Assembly: GCA_943372195.1 (NCBI GenBank) | Contig: CALRXS010000006.1 | Span: 78,191 to 142,190, forward strand | Reading direction: 5' to 3' | Origin: JAEYZM01 sp943372195 | GTDB taxonomy: Bacteria > Bacteroidota > Bacteroidia > Sphingobacteriales > Sphingobacteriaceae | DNA length: 64,000 nucleotides | Shown: positions 34,010 to 44,124 of the stretch, in pieces | How positions within the stretch are numbered: position 1 is the stretch's first letter | Layout of the letters: every line of letters starts with the position of its first letter | Notes under the pieces: model-generated | The model's database searches: none | What the model was told of the DNA's origin: nothing | What the model saw: only the letters and a program-made list of their open reading frames with translations | Translations under genes and position numbers: made by a program

Positions 34010-34759
34010 TTATTTAGTACAAATAATAGTACCATTATCTTGTACGGTAACCTTCATTCTATTTCTTACACCAATTTGATGTAAAAACACATTATAATTA
34101 ATTTGTGTATTAGCCATTGTCAACTTTTCTGAAACCGCTCTAATATTATAATTACTATAAGTAACATTAACTGTATCTCTCACTACTTGTGGTAAAGTAC
34201 CATACATTACTCTTTCTGCTCTATATAAATAAGCATTATTAGTTAAACTAAACACTAATCTCTTTGGTAGTGTTTGTCCGTCTGATATCATAACATTCAA
34301 AATTAATCCAAAAGCACAAGATGAATCTCTTCTCGCACCAAAAATTGAATCATTAGGGTAGTTAGTGTTGATATATGAAGCTATTGCAGCTGGTACAGAA
34401 TCTCTGATACCACCATGACCTGGACCCCCGCCGTGATGTCCACCACCGTGATGCCCTCTCGGACCTCTTCCTCTTCCTTTACCTCTACCTAAAGCTTGTG
34501 CATTTTCAACTATTTGGCCATTAGAGTTTAAAGCAACCATTTCTGATGTATTTAATTCTACTAAAAAGTCAGCATCTGAATTGCTTACGCTGTATGCAGC
34601 AACAATATCAGCATCAGGGTAATTCTCAGCTATTGAATTGGTAACAGGTAATGATAACTCAGAAACAGAAATGTTCTGAAAATTCGGTTGAATTTGTTCT
34701 TTTGAACAAGAGCTTAATATCACTACCAAGGATATTAAAGCTAAAAACGTTTTTTTCAT
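34010..34759 (-). CDS. PepSY-like lipoprotein with Gly/His/Arg-rich linker
   Basis: A 249-residue lipoprotein. The signal MKKTFLALISLVVILSSC gives lipidated Cys18. Two PepSY-like segments are visible: about 35-85 (VTNSIAENYPDADIVAAYSVSN) and about 118-170 (VPAAIASYINTNYPNDSIFGARR). Between them lies a low-complexity linker (about 90-117) of Gly, Arg and paired His that could bind metal or nucleic acid. The C-terminal third is beta-rich. Similar proteins occur as putative beta-lactamase-inhibitor-like PepSY families in Bacteroidota; function is unknown. It is downstream of the 2853-aa gene but separated by a terminator. Confidence 0.75.
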   Translation of the reverse strand: MKKTFLALISLVVILSSCSKEQIQPNFQNISVSELSLPVTNSIAENYPDADIVAAYSVSNSDADFLVELNTSEMVALNSNGQIVENAQALGRGKGRGRGPRGHHGGGHHGGGPGHGGIRDSVPAAIASYINTNYPNDSIFGARRDSSCAFGLILNVMISDGQTLPKRLVFSLTNNAYLYRAERVMYGTLPQVVRDTVNVTYSNYNIRAVSEKLTMANTQINYNVFLHQIGVRNRMKVTVQDNGTIICTK

Positions 34760-34812
34760 CTTATATGGGATTTATACATCTATGACGATAGAAATAATAA
34801 AAGGTTTAAAAT

Positions 34813-34840
34813 AAAAAAAGGGGCTGAATTCAGCCCCTTT
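34813..34840 (-). terminator. Terminator after the 2853-aa surface protein gene
   Basis: A perfect 24-bp palindrome (34817-34840, core GGGGCTGAATTCAGCCCC) lies 14 bp after the stop and is followed on the minus strand by a T-run. Confidence 0.9.
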
Positions 34841-34854
34841 CATTTATTGTATAA

Positions 34855-37800
34855 TTATTTTGATGTGTTATCTTGAACTCTAATTACACTTTCATCACCA
34901 TCGACATTTAATTTAATTAAATAAATAGCGTTAGGTAATTCAGCGTTTGTATTATTCAATTCTACTTTATGAACACCAGCTGATAATTCAGTCAAGTCTT
35001 GAATGTTTTTAACTTTTCTACCTAATAAATCATACATCTCAATTTTAACCATTGAGGTTTTCTTTAAGTTGAAGTTCAAACTTGTAGAACCAGCAAATGG
35101 ATTTGGCGCAGCATAGAAATTAAATATTTCTTTGTTTGCTGTTGATATACCTACAAATACTACATTAATTGTTCTTTTCTCAATAGTTACACAACCGCTT
35201 GCTACATTCGTAACTGTTAATGTCACCGTGTATGTGCCTGGTTGAGTGAACTCGTGGATAGGATTAGTTAAAGCTGATGTATTTGTCGGACTTGTTGGAT
35301 CACCAAAGTTCCATATATAACTATTACCAGCTACAACTATTGCAGTAAACTTCACATTTAATCCGTTTAACGCTGTATCTGTATAACTTGCAATTGGAGC
35401 TGGTTTATTTGTTACTACTACTTGATCAGTATTCGCACAACCATTAGTATTTATAACAGTTACAGAATATGTACCTGCTGCATTTACTTTTATAGTTCTA
35501 GTTGTAGCACCTGTAGACCATAAGTATGTTGCACCCGCGTTACCTGCATCTAATATAGTAGTGTCTTCAATACATATATTTAAATCAGAACCTAGGTTCA
35601 CAATTGGTAATGCATTAAATACAACATTAATTGAGTCTGTTGTTGTACAACCACCCGTTCCAGTTACAATAACTATATACAAGCCACTTGTTACAGGGTT
35701 AATTGTTCTTGTTGTTGCACCAGTATTCCATGAATAAGTTGCATTCGGATTTCCTGCATCTAATAATACGTTTTGTCCGACACAAGCTTTAACATCTGGA
35801 CCTAATGCTTTAACCGGACTAGGAATAGTTGTTACTACGATATCATCTGTACTTGAACATCCGCTTGCATTTGTTACAGTCACAGTGTAAGTACCAGAAG
35901 TACTCACTGAAATGCTTTGAGTTGTAGCGCCTGTAGACCATAAATACGTCATACCTGCGTTACCTGCATCTAATACTGTTGGTGCACCTTCACAAATTGT
36001 TAGGTCGTTACCTAATGCTACAGTTGGTGCTGTATTTACTTTTAAGTAACGAATGATATCACTATCACAACCCGTTGCAATATTTACAACTTTTGCTGTG
36101 AAAACTAATGTACTATCTAAATCACCTGCAGCTGCAACATAAGTCATGTTCAACCCGTTGAATACAATTGAGCCAGCTGGTGTTGTACCACCAATTCTCT
36201 TTACTTGAGCATTTGTTACATTCCATGTAGTACCTAAATCAACAGCAGAGAAACCTGTTGGTGCAGTAAGTACATAAGTTAATGTATCAGCTAAACAAGC
36301 TTCATCTGGGTTTGTAGAAGTACCTGCGTTAAATACACCTTGGAAAGGTGATGCTTGAGCTACTGTAGAACCAGAAGGTCTTGGTAATAAATTAACAGAA
36401 ACCATAGTTCTCTGACTTTCGCAACCACCAGTTATAAATGCACTTGATAACGAAGGATTTGCTGCACCCTTAGAAGTTGTTGCTAATACAAAGTCGGTTA
36501 AAGTATTATTATCTGAATTACCGCTTCTACTAACACTGCTAGTCCCAGCTACACTTGTTATATCCACACCATTGCTAGTCCACTCTGAACCTATAACAAT
36601 CGGATTTCCACCAAATGTAATACTTGCAGTAGTAATGTTTGATACTGGCCAATTCAAAAAGACTGCATCAATTAATTTATTGTTATTATCTAAAATCATA
36701 GCCCAGCCAGAAAAAGTTGGGAATGAACCTGGATTCCAAAGTATATTGTTACCCCAGTAATTGTCTGATGAATTATCAGTTCTATATAATACCTGTCCGC
36801 CTGTCATTTGATTTGGCAAGTTCCACGCAATAGTATTTACAGAACCAATTACTGTATAGCTATTGCTAACTATTACTTTCCAACCTGCAGTATTTAAGGT
36901 TGAGTTAGACAAGTTCTGAATCTCTATCATATCTGTACCACCAACATCTATCTCTGTAATTTTTAATCCTTTGCTAGATGTGCCTGATGCTGTACTTACC
37001 CAATAGTTTGTGTTAGAAGTTAAAGATGGAGTAATTAAAGTGTCATTTGTTGACAATACGTTTGTGCCCGTAGCCGAATCGTACCAAGTATAATTCAATG
37101 ATCCATTACTTGCAACCAAAGTTGCAGTACCGTTATAGCATACGCTACCCGCTACCAAAGCTGTTGGAGCTGTAGGTGTTGCATTAAATATTAAATCAAC
37201 TTTAATACTATCATTTAATCTCTCTGTATCGTTTACTAAGTTTACAAAAATTCTGAATCCGACTGTATCTGATAAATTAGAATTAAAATATCCAACACTT
37301 ATTGTATCACGAGCTCCTGAAGTTAAGCTTGGAATTGTTGTACTAATTGTATCTAGTATACCACCGCTCAACTGTGCAATTACATTAATATTAGTTTGAT
37401 TAGCAGTACCTAAGTTTTCTACAACTAAAACTAAACTGTCTGTATTAACACCACATGCACCAGTGTTCGGAGAAAGTAATGATACAAGAGCCATATCATT
37501 TGCTGGAGCAACAAACTCATCTGCACCTATACATGGTGTCGTTGTATTTCTAACATTAGCATCAATATCTGTTGTATAACCAACTAAAGGTGTTCCTTTC
37601 AAAAATAAACCAACACCTTTAGTATGTAAATCAATATTACTAAAATGATTTGGAGCAGCAGATATAGAATTTGCGTCTCTATTAGTCGCTAATCTTAAAC
37701 TAGGAATATCAGCGATATTACCTACTGAAGGATAATATGCTAACATACCTTGAGCACCTCTTACATAGTAGTTATTATAATTTACTACATTATATGAGGT

Positions 37801-40800
37801 ATCGCCAACTTCAGAGTAAATTGAATATGATATTGAAGTATCAGAACTGTTTTCTCTAGTATTGCTGAACGAATTGTTAATCATATCAATTCCTTTTGCA
37901 CCTGCACCAAAATGTATGCCTGCACCAAAGTTCGTATTAGTACTTGAAGTGCTAGTTGCAAAATTACTAGGCATGTGAATTGAATTGTAATATAGTTTCA
38001 CACCACCAGTAGCTCTAATTGATATACCTACAGTACCTGTTGTGTTCAAATTGTTTGAACCAGCACCTTTCATGTCAGCTACAAAGTTATTATCAATAAT
38101 AATGTTTTCATTAATGGCATTTGATACTATTTCAATACCTCTACCACCAAATGCTCCTGAACCAGATGAAACATTCTGTATTTGATTTTTACTGATTATA
38201 CCATTTTTAAAACCATCGTATAATGCAATACCCCAAGCTTGTTGAGCTGCTGTGTTTACTATATTCTTAACAATATTTCTCTCGATTCTTGTGTTTTGTG
38301 AAACCTCTATCGCCATACCATACAATCTCAAATTCTCAGTTGTTACATCACTACCAATAATGTTGTCAGTAATAATTAAACTATCTGTTTGAGCTGTATC
38401 TATACCTCCAGAATAAATCGCAACAGAACCTCTGAATATATGATTACCAATAATTTTATTGTTAATATTTGTACCACCTGCTGAGTAAGGCAATGACGGT
38501 CCACCTAAGTGTATACCTATAGCATTACCTGCTGTACCAGCAGTGACAATACAATTTTTAATGGTGTTATGTGTAGCACCTAAGTTTTTACCTAAACTAA
38601 TTAACTGTATTGCTGCGTTATTAGAAGTAGTAGTATTGTTTACTATACTTAAATATCTACCATTGTTAGATCCACTTCCATCAATTGTAATTCTATCTGC
38701 ACCATTCAATCTAATCAATCCACCAGCAAATGAACCTGTAATTGTTCTAAGCGTATCACCGTTTGGCTTGATAGATATCATATAACCTCCGACTCCAATT
38801 TCTGCTACTTGATTTAATGGATGTAAACCTGTTTCTGTTAAGTTTGATGTAATGATAATTTCAACATTTCCATTTACAATATTTCCATTTATATAATCAA
38901 ATACACCATTATTACCCGTTAAGGTTGTAAATGCTTTACCTGTACCAACTAGTATTGTTCCTGAAATACCACTTCCAATACTATAAGATCCAGGTGAAAA
39001 TGCAGGGAAATTAGCGTTAGTAATATTTATTGAAGTTGCCTCATTATTCAAATCAGCAGGAGATGTTGTAATGTTTCCTAACAAATCTTTTGCTGCATAG
39101 AAATAATTTAAATCATCTCCAACAACTACAGCACTATCTAATAATGCATAGTTTATTACAAAGCTATATGGAGATGATGTATTTGTAGCTTCAACATATT
39201 TCCATCCGTTTGATGCAGATGTATTATTGACAAAAGTATTTGCATTTCTTTGTCTCTTGAAATATAATCTCGGTCTATTACCTACACTTGTATCAACTCC
39301 CGAAACATCTGAAATTGTTACATAATTATTTAGTGTGTAATTTGTCGTTGAAGTAGTGTTTGATATAGGTGCTGCTGTAATCTTCGGACCTGCGAAATCA
39401 CCAGCAGTTTCGTATGCACCAATGTAAGGAGTAGAATTACGAAGGTTACCTAATCTATCTGTTAAAACAGGCAATAGTGACGTACCTGCTGCTGCTAATG
39501 GTGTACCAGTTTGTGGTACTAGTATTCTAGAACTATTAAATAATGGATTGCTATTAATACTATTCAAATCATATGGCGATGTAGTATTCAATGCTTGCCA
39601 ATCTGTTAATGTTGCTATGTTAACTAAATTCCAATAACCAATGAAACCAACTGGTACATGTAAGCTATTATAATTCGAAGTAAATGTTGTTGTATTGGTA
39701 GAAAAATAGAAAGCGTATTTCAGACCAACACCTGCTCTTGTTATATATATTGCATTATTTTTGAAATCTAAATTTGATGCTGTAGATACTTGGTACATAC
39801 CATAAGTTGCACCTGTAGTTGAAGCATTGTAGTCAAATGATATAGAGTTATTATAAAAATAAATGCCATCTGAACTACTATTGTAAATACCAAACAGTGA
39901 ACCGTTTGATCCAATGTTAAAAATTTCATTATTATATACTAAAGCTTCATTACCTACTGTATGATCTGAAGCAGTAAAGAAAATACCATAAAACGTTGAA
40001 GTTCCATTCGGTACGTTTAAGAAATAATCTGAAACTCTGTTGTTCTTAACTTCTGTTTTATTCGTTACGTTACTGAAATACAAACCATATTGTGTAGAAT
40101 ATACAAATCTGTTTTTGTTGCTAACGCTATTGTTGTTAACGACTAAACTGTCTTGGTAACTTGTAAATATTCCATACAAAGCTGGTTGTACTACTTTGTT
40201 GCCTTCTATTCTATTTCCTTTCGATGCAGCTGTACTACCAGATGTGCCAACCAAAGTAATACCGTAATAACCACCATACACTTCATTATTAATTACAGTA
40301 TTATATTTATAAAGTCCTGCTGTTGTTGCTGAAGTTGCGCTTCCTGAAAATACAATACCCGCATAGTTTGTTGATGTTGTACTATCACTTACATAAATTT
40401 TATTATTACGAATCGTATTAAAATCAGAACCTGTATTTACTCTAATACCAAAGGCAAAATTTGTAGTTAACAATCCTCTGTAACCCTTAACAATAAAACT
40501 ATCAATAGTTACATAATTAGCCCCGTCTAATAAAATTACATGTCTTGAAGCTGATTGATTTGAAATAAAGAATACCTCTGAATTATTCCCCTTGAAAGTA
40601 ATTGTATTTGTAGAACTTGCTCCTTTAATGTTGCGTATTGTAATTTGCTCATTATAAGGGCCAGCACTTTGATTTACTGATACAATTACTGGTCCGCATA
40701 CTCCATTTGCATTCAACTCATTAATTGCTGCTGTTATTGTTGGGAATGTTGCGCCAACACCTCCTACAGTAACCGTACCCGATAAACCAGTTTTGATGTT

Positions 40801-43416
40801 ATTTTTATAGCTAGTATCATTTGCAGCATTTCCATCAGCGCTTCCATTTGGCGATGTTGCCCATGCTTTTAAATTATAACTTGAATTAGCTGCAGTAATA
40901 AAAGTGCCTAAGACAACTGTTGTATCTGCACCTGGCAATAAAGCACCAATGAATGAAAATGAAGTTTGTACAACATTATTCACTGACCAATTTACTACTG
41001 CGGATGTTAAGTTTATTGCACCGAAGTTTTTAAGTTTAACAGAAACATTTGCAGTACCCGGACATATTTCAACTGGAGATACAAAGCTTGTAACACCAGC
41101 ATCATCATTTATAGGCGTAAATTCGTAAGCACCAGGGTCTGGTGTAGCAGATCTTGTTGCGCCAGTTATATCATCTGTAACTGATATTAATTGTGTACCT
41201 GAATTATTTATAATTTGTGAATTCGGTTTCAATAAAGTTGCACTAGAAAAAACAGGTCTATCACTTACAGAATTTTGATCATATAAGCCTGGTGCTGCTT
41301 GCCATGCAGACAATGTCGCATAACCTGTAGTAGATCTATATGCAATATTTCTTAATCCCGTTCCTGTTACTGTTGTATCTGTAAATAAATCATTATGGTT
41401 AGAAGTAATCGTAGAGGTTGTTGTATTAAAATACAAACACGCTTTGTTACCCGTACCTGGCTTTTGAACATAAATGATATTATTCTTAATATCTATTCTT
41501 GTTGCTGTTGTTGTTTGGTAAATACCATAACCTACTCCAGTAGTAGTAGCACCACCACTTAAAAACAATGTGTTATGATATACAAACATACCATCAGAAG
41601 AACTATTATAAATACCATAACTAGTCCCATTGCTGTTCAAATCATACATCACATTATTTGTAATCGTAGCTTCTTGTCCAGCAGGTGCATCATTTGCCGT
41701 AAAGTAAATCGCCGCTGATGTAGCTGAAAAAGTAGGTTGATTTGTGAATAAATTTCTAATGGTGTTTTTGCTAACATTTATAAACTTTGAATTGGTAGCA
41801 AAATATAAAGCATAACAAGTAGTATAAATATTTCTAACTTGTCTATACACATCATTTGAGACAATTTGAGTACTATCTGAAGCTACGTTATATAATCCGT
41901 ATAAATAGAAATCTCTAATTTTATTTCTTCTAATAATATTACCATTAACGTTTTTTGTTGCAGTTGTTCCTACAAATGAAATACCATAATATCCGCCTAC
42001 AATTTCATTGTCTTCAAATACGTTATATCTAGCTGTTGTTGCCGTTGTTGCTGATGTTGAACTTCCTGATAATGCAATACCCGCAAATAGTGAAGAGGTG
42101 CTATTTGCATCACTAATCAACTTACAATTTTTTATCGTATTATAACTCGCATTCCATAAATTAACTATCATACCTTTAGTAGATGCTGATGTTAATTCGA
42201 AAGTAAATCTATCAAAGGTTATATAGTTTGCATCTTTTATTTGTAAAACATAATTCGTCGGATCAGATGCATCAGATGTATGAATTATCTTTGATCCATT
42301 TCCATTAAATGTAACTGTATTGGTTGCACTTAAACCAGCAATGTTATTAATTGTTAATTTGCCCGTATATGTATTTGAATCAACGTTAAAAACTACCGGA
42401 CCTGCAATACCGCATGACATTGCAGTAATTGCATCATTAAAACTATTGAAATTGGTTCCTGATGTTGGTAAATTTTTATTAATTGTATAAGTACCGCTCG
42501 ACATTAATGTTCTCATCAAAACTCTTACTGGGTTTGATGTATCAGCCACACTATTACAAGTTAATATACAACGATAATAAGTGTTCTGTAATGCAGAAGT
42601 ACTAAATGATGAATTGGTAGCACCCACTTGATTTGTCCAAGTGATACTATCTGTTGAACTCTGCCATTGATATGTTAAACCTGTACCAAAACTAGCTCCT
42701 TGTAAAGATAATCCGAATGCAGTATTCGGACATGCTAATGTTGCATTAGTTACTGCATTACCGGCATTAGGGGGAGCCACACACGGAGATGCTGGCACAA
42801 ATGTAATGGCACCAGTAAACCATCTTGGATTATTTGGCATTGTTCCTGCCGGAAAAGTAATATTATAACCAACGTTTAATCCGTTAACTAATACGTCACC
42901 AGATTTAAGGCTTACACCTCCTGATGTAAATGTACTCGGACTTGGTACTGGTGAAGCACCGCTATAACTAATACTTGCTGATGATTCTAATGCAAATCTA
43001 TAACTAGTAGCATTTGGAATAGTAAATAATAGGTTTTCGAACACATCGATTACACCATCAGATGTTACGGGTAATGAAGTTCTCGTTGCTATTACTATCC
43101 ATCCGTCGGTAGTAGTTACATTAGGAGTAGCACCAGATAATGAAGTCGGATGATACCATAACTTCATATTTGCACCATTACTTGCAACTTTCATAAAGTT
43201 TGCAACTTTGGTCAAATTAATTGGTCCTCCACTGTTGTTTTCCACCACAAACGTGATACCACAGTTTCCAGATAAACCATTTCCTGCGGTGTAATTCGTA
43301 CTACCTACTTGAGTACTAATTGTTGTCTGCGCAAAAAGACTGCTTGAATAAGTAATAATAATTATTCCAAGCATTAAAATCTTCTTAGCACATAGTGTTA
43401 GTAGATTGTTCTTCAT
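34855..43416 (-). CDS. Giant T9SS-exported modular surface protein with beta-helix repeats (2853 aa)
   Basis: A signal peptide (1-29, ending SSSLFAQ) precedes several Ig-like/CARDB-like modules. Three right-handed beta-helix blocks lie at about 305-755, 875-1340 and 1480-1970. The first two are duplicates: both contain GIYNSSSDG, a YGIY/YGMY motif and the DFKNN/DIKNN pattern. A lamin-tail domain (about 2150-2310, ITEIDVGGTDMIEIQNLSN) is next. Three Cys-containing repeats with WSTGATT or WNTGATT (about 2465-2672), a PKD domain (about 2675-2755) and a type IX sorting domain (about 2762-2853, PNPFAGSTSLNF...MYDLLGRKV) follow. It is probably a surface adhesin or gliding/biofilm protein. No catalytic domain is recognised. 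Confidence 0.9.
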   Translation of the reverse strand: MKNNLLTLCAKKILMLGIIIITYSSSLFAQTTISTQVGSTNYTAGNGLSGNCGITFVVENNSGGPINLTKVANFMKVASNGANMKLWYHPTSLSGATPNVTTTDGWIVIATRTSLPVTSDGVIDVFENLLFTIPNATSYRFALESSASISYSGASPVPSPSTFTSGGVSLKSGDVLVNGLNVGYNITFPAGTMPNNPRWFTGAITFVPASPCVAPPNAGNAVTNATLACPNTAFGLSLQGASFGTGLTYQWQSSTDSITWTNQVGATNSSFSTSALQNTYYRCILTCNSVADTSNPVRVLMRTLMSSGTYTINKNLPTSGTNFNSFNDAITAMSCGIAGPVVFNVDSNTYTGKLTINNIAGLSATNTVTFNGNGSKIIHTSDASDPTNYVLQIKDANYITFDRFTFELTSASTKGMIVNLWNASYNTIKNCKLISDANSTSSLFAGIALSGSSTSATTATTARYNVFEDNEIVGGYYGISFVGTTATKNVNGNIIRRNKIRDFYLYGLYNVASDSTQIVSNDVYRQVRNIYTTCYALYFATNSKFINVSKNTIRNLFTNQPTFSATSAAIYFTANDAPAGQEATITNNVMYDLNSNGTSYGIYNSSSDGMFVYHNTLFLSGGATTTGVGYGIYQTTTATRIDIKNNIIYVQKPGTGNKACLYFNTTTSTITSNHNDLFTDTTVTGTGLRNIAYRSTTGYATLSAWQAAPGLYDQNSVSDRPVFSSATLLKPNSQIINNSGTQLISVTDDITGATRSATPDPGAYEFTPINDDAGVTSFVSPVEICPGTANVSVKLKNFGAINLTSAVVNWSVNNVVQTSFSFIGALLPGADTTVVLGTFITAANSSYNLKAWATSPNGSADGNAANDTSYKNNIKTGLSGTVTVGGVGATFPTITAAINELNANGVCGPVIVSVNQSAGPYNEQITIRNIKGASSTNTITFKGNNSEVFFISNQSASRHVILLDGANYVTIDSFIVKGYRGLLTTNFAFGIRVNTGSDFNTIRNNKIYVSDSTTSTNYAGIVFSGSATSATTAGLYKYNTVINNEVYGGYYGITLVGTSGSTAASKGNRIEGNKVVQPALYGIFTSYQDSLVVNNNSVSNKNRFVYSTQYGLYFSNVTNKTEVKNNRVSDYFLNVPNGTSTFYGIFFTASDHTVGNEALVYNNEIFNIGSNGSLFGIYNSSSDGIYFYNNSISFDYNASTTGATYGMYQVSTASNLDFKNNAIYITRAGVGLKYAFYFSTNTTTFTSNYNSLHVPVGFIGYWNLVNIATLTDWQALNTTSPYDLNSINSNPLFNSSRILVPQTGTPLAAAGTSLLPVLTDRLGNLRNSTPYIGAYETAGDFAGPKITAAPISNTTSTTNYTLNNYVTISDVSGVDTSVGNRPRLYFKRQRNANTFVNNTSASNGWKYVEATNTSSPYSFVINYALLDSAVVVGDDLNYFYAAKDLLGNITTSPADLNNEATSINITNANFPAFSPGSYSIGSGISGTILVGTGKAFTTLTGNNGVFDYINGNIVNGNVEIIITSNLTETGLHPLNQVAEIGVGGYMISIKPNGDTLRTITGSFAGGLIRLNGADRITIDGSGSNNGRYLSIVNNTTTSNNAAIQLISLGKNLGATHNTIKNCIVTAGTAGNAIGIHLGGPSLPYSAGGTNINNKIIGNHIFRGSVAIYSGGIDTAQTDSLIITDNIIGSDVTTENLRLYGMAIEVSQNTRIERNIVKNIVNTAAQQAWGIALYDGFKNGIISKNQIQNVSSGSGAFGGRGIEIVSNAINENIIIDNNFVADMKGAGSNNLNTTGTVGISIRATGGVKLYYNSIHMPSNFATSTSSTNTNFGAGIHFGAGAKGIDMINNSFSNTRENSSDTSISYSIYSEVGDTSYNVVNYNNYYVRGAQGMLAYYPSVGNIADIPSLRLATNRDANSISAAPNHFSNIDLHTKGVGLFLKGTPLVGYTTDIDANVRNTTTPCIGADEFVAPANDMALVSLLSPNTGACGVNTDSLVLVVENLGTANQTNINVIAQLSGGILDTISTTIPSLTSGARDTISVGYFNSNLSDTVGFRIFVNLVNDTERLNDSIKVDLIFNATPTAPTALVAGSVCYNGTATLVASNGSLNYTWYDSATGTNVLSTNDTLITPSLTSNTNYWVSTASGTSSKGLKITEIDVGGTDMIEIQNLSNSTLNTAGWKVIVSNSYTVIGSVNTIAWNLPNQMTGGQVLYRTDNSSDNYWGNNILWNPGSFPTFSGWAMILDNNNKLIDAVFLNWPVSNITTASITFGGNPIVIGSEWTSNGVDITSVAGTSSVSRSGNSDNNTLTDFVLATTSKGAANPSLSSAFITGGCESQRTMVSVNLLPRPSGSTVAQASPFQGVFNAGTSTNPDEACLADTLTYVLTAPTGFSAVDLGTTWNVTNAQVKRIGGTTPAGSIVFNGLNMTYVAAAGDLDSTLVFTAKVVNIATGCDSDIIRYLKVNTAPTVALGNDLTICEGAPTVLDAGNAGMTYLWSTGATTQSISVSTSGTYTVTVTNASGCSSTDDIVVTTIPSPVKALGPDVKACVGQNVLLDAGNPNATYSWNTGATTRTINPVTSGLYIVIVTGTGGCTTTDSINVVFNALPIVNLGSDLNICIEDTTILDAGNAGATYLWSTGATTRTIKVNAAGTYSVTVINTNGCANTDQVVVTNKPAPIASYTDTALNGLNVKFTAIVVAGNSYIWNFGDPTSPTNTSALTNPIHEFTQPGTYTVTLTVTNVASGCVTIEKRTINVVFVGISTANKEIFNFYAAPNPFAGSTSLNFNLKKTSMVKIEMYDLLGRKVKNIQDLTELSAGVHKVELNNTNAELPNAIYLIKLNVDGDESVIRVQDNTSK
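35400..36010 (-). repeat. Three tandem repeats of about 200 bp in the 2853-aa gene
   Basis: Each unit encodes a domain of about 63 residues with LDAGN, YLWSTGATT (or YSWNTGATT) and two Cys. The nucleotide sequences remain similar (for example around 35515, 35730 and 35940), and closely related units occur at 44690-45500 in the other giant gene. Confidence 0.75.
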
Positions 43417-43440
43417 TTGTATGTAATTTAATTTATAATT

Positions 43441-43471
43441 ACAATATAAAGATCAATCTATTATAAATCAA
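43441..43471 (-). promoter_or_regulatory. Candidate promoter of the 2853-aa gene
   Basis: On the minus strand a TTG (43471-43469) is followed after exactly 20 bp by TATATTGT (43448-43441), 24 bp before the ATG. This is the Bacteroidota -33/-7 layout with one mismatch in the -7 box. The same arrangement precedes the 3390-aa gene. Confidence 0.5.
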
Positions 43472-43554
43472 GAAATGTTTTAAAAAAAATGATTTTAAAT
43501 CTGTGTTACAACAATTAAACAGAAATAAATACTAAAAAAAGCAAGAATAAAGAA

Positions 43555-44037
43555 TTATTTTTTGTACAGATGGTCCAATGGTAAAGGACTGTCTCTCTTT
43601 ACTTCTGCTAGAACTATGTTTGAATGGAAGTGACCAACATTGGGTACATTTGAAAATTTATTCATTAAAAAATCATTATAAGTGTGTATGTCTGGAGAAA
43701 CAATTTTTAATAAATAATCATAATTACCAGATAAACCTATAACTTCTAATATTTCTGGAAGTTTAGAAATTGATTCCTCGAAATCTATCAATGCTTTTTT
43801 ACTTTGTTCTTTCAAAGTAACATTACAATATACTACGATGTTTAATCCGACCTTCTGAGAATCAATTACCGCTACATATTTCTTAATAACCCCATCTTGT
43901 TCTAATCTTTTGATTCTTTCGTAAGTTGGAGTAGCAGAAAGCCCTACTTCTTTAGCTATATCTTTAATCGCTTTGGTAGAATCTTCTTGTAATATTTTGA
44001 TAATATCAATATCTATTCGATCGTAAACTTGACTCAT
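43555..44037 (-). CDS. Lrp/AsnC-family transcriptional regulator
   Basis: A 160-residue regulator. The N-terminal HTH (about 6-55, DIDIIKILQEDSTKAIKDIAKEVGLSATPTYERIKRLEQDGVIKKY) is followed by an RAM/AsnC ligand-binding domain (about 70-150, with EILEVIGLSGNYDYLLKIVSPDIHTYNDFL). Family members sense amino acids and act as dimers to octamers. It is flanked on both sides by the giant surface-protein genes in the same direction, so it could regulate them, but nothing in the sequence proves that. Confidence 0.93.
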   Translation of the reverse strand: MSQVYDRIDIDIIKILQEDSTKAIKDIAKEVGLSATPTYERIKRLEQDGVIKKYVAVIDSQKVGLNIVVYCNVTLKEQSKKALIDFEESISKLPEILEVIGLSGNYDYLLKIVSPDIHTYNDFLMNKFSNVPNVGHFHSNIVLAEVKRDSPLPLDHLYKK

Positions 44038-44074
44038 AATAATAATTTATACTAATGTAATAATTTTTAATAAT

Positions 44075-44109
44075 AAAAAAGGGGCAACGGTAAACCGTGC
44101 CCCTTTTTT
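44075..44109. terminator. Strong terminator after the 3390-aa gene
   Basis: The outer stem AAAAAAGGGGC/GCCCCTTTTTT (44075-44085, 44099-44109) and inner ACGG/CCGT stem are separated by one bulged A, with A- and T-runs at the ends. It lies 16 bp after the stop codon of the 3390-aa gene and upstream of the Lrp gene. Confidence 0.9.
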
Positions 44110-44124
44110 TATTTTGATAATTAA

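Noticed and set aside
35400..36010. Regular repeats as a CRISPR array
   Set aside because: The units are in-frame protein repeats of about 200 bp, not short repeats with unique spacers, and no cas gene is present.
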